Assembly: GCF_032854445.1 (NCBI RefSeq)
Contig: NC_088302.1
Location: 9,667,338-9,731,337, forward strand
From: Liolophura sinensis
Taxonomy: Eukaryota; Mollusca; Polyplacophora; Chitonida; Chitonidae
DNA length: 64,000 bases
Direction of reading: 5' to 3'
Shown: positions 62,436 to 64,000 of the stretch, piece by piece
Position numbering within the stretch: position 1 is the stretch's first letter
Layout of the letters: the number at the start of each line of letters is the position of its first letter
Notes under the pieces: model-generated
What the model was told of the DNA's origin: nothing
The model's database searches: none
Seen by the model: only the letters and a program-made list of their open reading frames with translations
Position numbers and translations under genes: made by a program

Positions 62436-63454
62436 ATTTAGATTGCACTAATTTTACGTTTGAAAAAATCTGATGTAATGTGATTTTGAAAAAATGTGCT
62501 GTGTACCTCATCAAAGTTAAGTTATTATCTTTTCAGCTTTAATATAAAGGCTTTGTCATTTACGGCGATGTCTGTATGAATACATTGCTAACGTCGACAC
62601 TCCATTGGACATCTTGATTATCGTGCATGATAATTCGAATTAATGGATGTAGACCTTTGTTTAAGCTATTCGAGAACACACCTGTCCCATCTAGTTTCTT
62701 TAGTATACAGCAGGGCCGTGTTAACACGGCTATATGGTACTACTATACTGTGAATTATATTCATCACGTGGCTAAGAGCCCTAAGATAACCACCACCTGA
62801 TAAGATTATAACATTATCTGGCATACTTATAACACGTGTCACCAAATAGTGCCTGTTCCGTCATATTAAAATATAACATAAAAAAACTGACATAGAGGTG
62901 TTTTTTATGGCCACATTCCTTTCATTGGCGCTGTCCTTCAAGGTTTTATTCTAGGTGACAGCTATCAAATCTTACTAAGATAGATATGCTTTGAAAATAC
63001 GTTTTGTAATTGACTATAATTAGTGCTTGTCTTAAATATGTTGATACGTATTTTATGTGCAGTGGTGTCGATCACACTTTGCTTACACTGATGCCGCAGT
63101 CTCACAACAAAGACTTTCTTCTATCATATATACTGGTGGTCTTTCACGAACAACTTCCTTTTAACAGCTATGTAAATGGCTCTTCAACAAGGAACACGTA
63201 CATATCCGCCTCGTGTACATGTACAACTTTTTACTGAATGAGCTAAAGTTAGATAAAGAAAGGGAGTATATATTTGAACAACCAGGTGCTACGCTTCAGG
63301 GAGTGACAAGCAGTTGCTTTTCGAAATAGGAGAAATACAGGTTTCTCCAATATGCTTGACAGTTGCTATACGTCTCTTATGACGACTAGTAGCACGTGGG
63401 TTGCATTGGTGGAACAGGGTATTAGAAGGTTTACCAAATACAAGGTAAAAAGAC

Positions 63455-63655
63455 TACAGCGTGGAAAGCATAACCAGAGCAACAACGACAATGTGAGAGC
63501 TGAAGTGAATTGTCACACGTAACTGGTGAAATACGGCTTCTCGTCAATGTACCTCAGTTGGGGTTTATTTCTAACCGTTCACCTAAATGCGTTTATGGTA
63601 GCAACTTAAACTGCCCCGAGCACCGTGGCTAAAAGCAAAATTGGGCAACTCATGC
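63455..63655 (+). repeat. dispersed repeat family R1 copy
   Basis: Plus orientation: AAAGCATAACCAGAGCAACA, GTAACTGGTGAAATACGGCT, GTACCTCAGTTGGGGTTTAT, CCGTTCACCTAAATGCGTTT and GAGCACCGTGGCTAAAAGCA. Confidence 0.75.
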
Positions 63656-64000
63656 TTAACGGGCTTTGCTTCAATTGCTGTAAACACATGACCTCATGAA
63701 GGACATCACGCCGAAATTGTTGGTTTATGTTGGAGTATACCGTAAACACACATACATGTATAAACAGTAATACTCATTTAGTGTAAACAAAGGATCTATT
63801 AAGCAGCATTATTTATGGATCAAGTTAATACCAAGGGTTCTCATGCATACTAAATTATTAGGTCAATGTACTATGGTAGTCAGCGAAAACTATGGTAACT
63901 AGCCTACATGTACCAGATAGACATCAAGTAGGCTCAGTAAGCTCGAAAACAGAACTCTTTCACCTGTTTGATGAAAAGGACTCTTGGTTGCATTATCTAA

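Larger units (their letters stand above)
61864..64000. other. gene 3 intron and downstream DNA
   Basis: Contains the candidate short exon at 62404-62435 and an R1 copy at 63455-63655. No RING or B-box exon occurs before the window ends. Confidence 0.5.

Overview
The window is animal nuclear DNA. It is AT-rich and intron-bearing, and only a few percent of it is coding. It carries tRNA-derived SINEs, a dispersed repeat family and long minisatellites. Two SINE families have ends I associate with molluscs: a tail of the form GTATAAGTGAAATATTCTTG...GTAAAACACCAATCAAATAAATAAAT, and a Nin-like core with a TTAAGTACGACGTTAAAC tail. A lophotrochozoan, most likely a mollusc, is therefore the best guess. 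The species cannot be read from the sequence.

The real coding content is one family of plus-strand genes. Gene 1 (5536-10414 joined to 15450-16462) encodes about 1,963 residues. About 1,626 of these are a Ser/Arg/Asp-rich, apparently disordered region, and the rest is a RING finger, B-box and coiled coil. Gene 2 (about 46173-48253 joined to 50699-51750) has a clearly paralogous RING/B-box/coiled-coil exon. Its upstream exon is different: it starts with a degraded Crypton-type tyrosine-recombinase domain (the DUF3504-like fold known from ZMYM2, QRICH1 and KIAA1958), followed by acidic and Arg/Ser/Tyr-rich sequence, and it is broken by several frame changes. Gene 3 (61260-61863) is an intact first coding exon ending in a donor of the same phase. 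It may end in a short exon near 62404 or continue outside the window.

The three upstream exons share a phase-1 donor, and the two RING exons have phase-1 acceptors. This gives a layout in which unrelated N-terminal exons are joined to a constant E3-ligase-like exon. The RING proteins would be expected to act as ubiquitin ligases; the N-terminal parts, which probably set targets or localisation, match nothing I recognise apart from the Crypton domain.

By region: 1-5535 is non-coding with two SINE pieces and one dispersed repeat. 5536-16462 is gene 1 with a 5.0-kb intron. 16463-46172 is a roughly 30-kb gene-free interval with a 1.6-kb minisatellite (18.7-20.3 kb), two inverted Nin-like SINEs (22.4 and 25.8 kb), a 19-bp minisatellite (30.0 kb), a 393-bp inverted-repeat (MITE-like) element (41.0 kb) and a 42-bp minisatellite (43.2-44.7 kb). 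46173-51750 is gene 2. 51751-61259 is repeat-rich, with a 33-bp minisatellite, a degenerate tetranucleotide tract, a 23-bp minisatellite split by a SINE, and a cluster of dispersed-repeat copies, one of them split by a SINE. 61260-64000 holds gene 3 and a last dispersed-repeat copy.
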